A DNA stretch of 14,823 nucleotides from an uncultured Eubacteriales bacterium. GTDB lineage: Bacteria > Bacillota > Clostridia > Christensenellales > Aristaeellaceae. The stretch spans positions 1-14,823 of the forward strand of contig URJN01000013.1 of assembly GCA_900548125.1 (NCBI GenBank), in the 5' to 3' direction. Under the pieces are notes generated by a model. It was not told the origin of the DNA, made no database searches, and saw nothing but the letters and a program-made list of their open reading frames with translations. Position 1 is the first letter of the stretch; the number at the start of each line of letters is the position of its first letter. Made by a program: the position numbers and the translations under genes. Below, one piece after another: positions 13,018 to 14,823 of the stretch.

Positions 13018-13331
13018 GCGCGGGAGAACAGGCGAGAGCCGCGCTGTATATGATGGCACTTGGCGCGATGCTCGGTGCGATTTATGACGCGCTGACGCTG
13101 TTTTGCCGAGCAGCAAAAGCCGGACGCATTCTGACGGGAATGCTGGATTTGCTGCTCGGCGCGGCTGCTGCCGCGGGCATGACTGCGGCGGCCCTGCATC
13201 TGCGCATAAGCCCGTATAGATTGTATGCGTTTGCCGGCGTGGCGGCGGGAATCGCGGCTTATTTTGTGACAATAGGGGCAATCGTTCGCTATTTGTATCA
13301 TAAGGGACGGAAAATGTGTCAAAAAAGTTAA
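13014..13331 (+). CDS. yabQ: Spore cortex biosynthesis membrane protein YabQ
   Basis: This 105-aa integral membrane protein fits YabQ, which is needed for spore cortex formation. Three hydrophobic segments are visible: about residues 8-30 (ALYMMALGAMLGAIYDALTL), 39-61 (ILTGMLDLLLGAAAAAGMTA) and 70-94 (LYAFAGVAAGIAAYFVTIGA). The first, with GAIYD, matches the family's N-terminal pattern. The tail is short and basic. Its ATG overlaps the yabP stop (ATGA). Assignment rests on the membrane pattern, size and position directly after yabP. Confidence 0.88.
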   Translation: MSAGEQARAALYMMALGAMLGAIYDALTLFCRAAKAGRILTGMLDLLLGAAAAAGMTAAALHLRISPYRLYAFAGVAAGIAAYFVTIGAIVRYLYHKGRKMCQKS

Positions 13332-13395
13332 ATAACTATGCGGAGATGATGAAATTCATGCAGGAAAATTCCGGAATAGGGAGAATAATCAACTG

Positions 13396-13401
13396 TATAA
13401 T
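13396..13401 (+). promoter_or_regulatory. Possible -10 element upstream of the divIC-like gene
   Basis: A consensus TATAAT (13396-13401) lies in the 107-bp gap between yabQ and the divIC-like gene, about 38 bp before its start. No recognisable -35 or TGn extension accompanies it. A separate vegetative promoter is expected here because divIC is needed in growing cells while yabPQ are sporulation genes. Confidence 0.4.
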
Positions 13402-13438
13402 TTTGTCGAAATATGGACGGACGCGGAGGAAAAACGAC

Positions 13439-13774
13439 ATGGCTGGAAAGAAGAGACGCATCAGACCGTTTCGCATTTTGGCGTGGGCTTTGGGAGCCGG
13501 AATGCTGACCATGCTGCTGCGTTTTCCGGCGAAAGCGGTCAGCAGCGAAAGACAGCAGGAGCAGCTGAAAGCCGCGGCGCAGGCATACAGCGATGCGCAG
13601 AGCCAGAATAACCAGCTCAAGGTCGAGCTTACGGAAAGCACATCTGCCGATTTTGTCGAGCGGACGGCGCGCAGGGACTACGGCTACTGCTGGTACGGTG
13701 AAATCATTTACCAGGTCGGAAACCTTGACGAAATTCGGCAGGAAACGGAATTCGAAGTATACAATGAGGAATAA
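13439..13774 (+). CDS. divIC: DivIC/FtsB-type septum formation initiator
   Basis: This 111-aa bitopic protein fits the DivIC/FtsB family, which links the late divisome proteins FtsL and DivIB/FtsQ at the septum. A short basic cytoplasmic start (MAGKKRRIRPFR) precedes one membrane segment (about residues 13-28, ILAWALGAGMLTMLLR). An extracytoplasmic coiled-coil region follows (about 34-66, Gln/Lys/Glu-rich). The C-terminal ERTARRDYGYCWYGEIIYQVG corresponds to the family's AR..LG...PGE..Y motif. Start: GGAGG (13425-13429) lies 9 nt before the ATG; an upstream in-frame extension lacks such a site. The yabP-yabQ-divIC order is conserved in Firmicutes. The Ppx/GppA gene follows 15 bp on. Confidence 0.87.
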   Translation: MAGKKRRIRPFRILAWALGAGMLTMLLRFPAKAVSSERQQEQLKAAAQAYSDAQSQNNQLKVELTESTSADFVERTARRDYGYCWYGEIIYQVGNLDEIRQETEFEVYNEE

Positions 13775-13789
13775 GCGGAGGGGAACGCC

Positions 13790-14689
13790 ATGCGCCTGGG
13801 CTGCATTGGAATCGGGTCGAATGCCATTCGCCTGCTTGTTGCGGGATGGGAAAAGGGACAGCTTTGTGCAGTACATCGTGAGCGCAGGGGGACGCGCCTG
13901 TTTGCGGGGCTTGTCGGTGGTATGCTGACCGAGGAAAGCATGCAGTCTTCTGTGAATGCCGTGGGCGAATTAGCGCGCTGTGCGCGGGCTGACGGCGCAC
14001 AGGAGATTTTTGTTTTTGCTACCAGTGCCGTGCGGGATGCGGAAAACGGAAGCGAATTCACCGCACGGTGCGAGGCTGCATGCGGTGCGAAAGTGGAGAT
14101 TGTTTCCGGCGAAGAGGAAGCGGTGCTTTCTTATCTGGGCGCAAGCGACGGCGGTAAATGCGGTATGATCGACATCGGCGGCGGCTCAACCGAGTTTACG
14201 CTGGGCGACGATGCGCGAATCATCGGCGCGGTCAGCTTGCAGATGGGTGCCGTGAGGATGAACGCACAGAATCCGATTTTTAGTAAAGAAGCATACGACG
14301 CGACGGTTTTGCAATGCAGGCGATTGATTCGCCGCGATGCGCCGATGCTGCTGGCGGCGGAAAAGCGGGACTACTGGGTAGGCGTCGGCGGAACGATGAC
14401 GACGCTCGGCGCGATGGAACGTGCGATACCGCTGTTTGATCCGGAAACCTGCGAAGGAATGACCATCAGCCTCGAGCGCGTTGCGGCATGGGGCGAGCGG
14501 CTGGCGAGGATTTCCATTGCCGAGCGCGGGCAGATTACCGGATTGATGGCGCACCGGGCAGACATTATTCCCAGCGGCGTAGCGATTTTAGAGGCTGCCA
14601 TGCGCGAATTCGGCATAAAAACACTGAAACTTTCCGCGCACGGGAACATGGACGGATATTTAAAGAAAAAATTTCAAAAAAGGTATTGA
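13790..14689 (+). CDS. Ppx/GppA-family exopolyphosphatase-like protein
   Basis: This 299-aa protein has the ASKHA fold of the Ppx/GppA phosphatases, which release phosphate from polyphosphate or convert pppGpp to ppGpp. Visible family motifs are IGIGSNAIRLLVA near the N-terminus, FATSAVRDAENG, VEIVSGEEEAVLSYLGA (containing the catalytic Glu region), GMIDIGGGSTEFTLG, SLQMGAVRM and GVGGTMTTLGAM. The length fits the short, two-domain form common in Firmicutes without the C-terminal HD part. The first phosphate-binding motif is normally IDxGSNSxR; here the Asp is Gly7 and the Ser after Asn is Ala12, which may affect metal or phosphate binding. GGAGGGG (about 13777-13783) precedes the ATG, 15 bp after divIC, so the two are probably co-transcribed. 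Its TGA stop lies inside the -35 of the tRNA promoter. Confidence 0.87.
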   Translation: MRLGCIGIGSNAIRLLVAGWEKGQLCAVHRERRGTRLFAGLVGGMLTEESMQSSVNAVGELARCARADGAQEIFVFATSAVRDAENGSEFTARCEAACGAKVEIVSGEEEAVLSYLGASDGGKCGMIDIGGGSTEFTLGDDARIIGAVSLQMGAVRMNAQNPIFSKEAYDATVLQCRRLIRRDAPMLLAAEKRDYWVGVGGTMTTLGAMERAIPLFDPETCEGMTISLERVAAWGERLARISIAERGQITGLMAHRADIIPSGVAILEAAMREFGIKTLKLSAHGNMDGYLKKKFQKRY

Positions 14690-14714
14690 CAGATGTCGGG
14701 AAGTCGTGTATAAT
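14686..14714 (+). promoter_or_regulatory. Consensus promoter of the initiator tRNA gene
   Basis: TTGACA (14686-14691), a 17-nt spacer and TATAAT (14709-14714) match consensus completely, as is usual for stable RNA genes. The -35 overlaps the TGA stop of the upstream phosphatase gene. A short hairpin CGTCGT/ACGACG (14721-14726/14731-14736) lies between promoter and tRNA and would be removed with the 5' leader by RNase P. Confidence 0.93.
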
Positions 14715-14747
14715 AAATTTCGTCGTCAGAACGACGGCGCTTCACAT

Positions 14748-14821
<74 letters not shown>

Positions 14822-14823
14822 TT

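Noticed and set aside
12028..13281. Minus-strand open frame (417 codons) opposite the yabP-yabQ cluster
   Set aside because: It is Ser/Arg/Pro-rich shadow sequence and antisense to four plus-strand frames with good ribosome binding sites.

Overview
The window comes from a moderately GC-rich, spore-forming Clostridia-type Firmicute, probably a gut or other anaerobic lineage. The evidence is a T-box riboswitch, the sporulation genes yabP and yabQ, an archaeal-type AspRS next to gatCAB, strong GGAGG ribosome binding sites, TTGACA/TATAAT promoters, and a secreted FMN/FAD reductase of the kind used by anaerobes. I would not name a genus from sequence alone.

Left part (1-6130): a YbjN-domain protein on the minus strand, with its own promoter and terminator, is divergent from a T-box-controlled operon. 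The operon encodes a predicted non-discriminating aspartyl-tRNA synthetase (aspS) and the amidotransferase gatC-gatA-gatB. The specifier triplet reads AAC (Asn), and the synthetase carries the two residues (H34, P84) linked to relaxed tRNA specificity. Together these form an indirect Asn-tRNA(Asn) pathway that appears to be controlled by uncharged tRNA(Asn). Between aspS and gatC lies a 360-bp non-coding stretch with two diverged copies of a hairpin-rich repeat.

Middle (6130-10460): three separately transcribed units on the plus strand. They are an NADP-type glutamate dehydrogenase, an exported flavoprotein reductase with a covalent-FMN motif, and a GNAT acetyltransferase. They are followed by a tandem pair of about 90-bp repeats, each ending in a hairpin plus T-run.

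Right part (10454-14823): an orphan sugar-type ABC solute-binding protein lies on the minus strand. Divergent from it is a cluster made of an unrecognised Rossmann-like gene (with a sigma-E-like promoter), a possible broken micro-ORF, yabP, yabQ, a DivIC/FtsB-type division protein and a Ppx/GppA-family phosphatase. Last comes an initiator tRNA(fMet) with a consensus promoter.

Most of the window is ordinary core metabolism and sporulation. The parts most worth a second look are the two repeat families, the exported reductase with an altered active site, the unrecognised gene plus micro-ORF upstream of yabP, and the Ppx homologue that lacks a conserved Asp.
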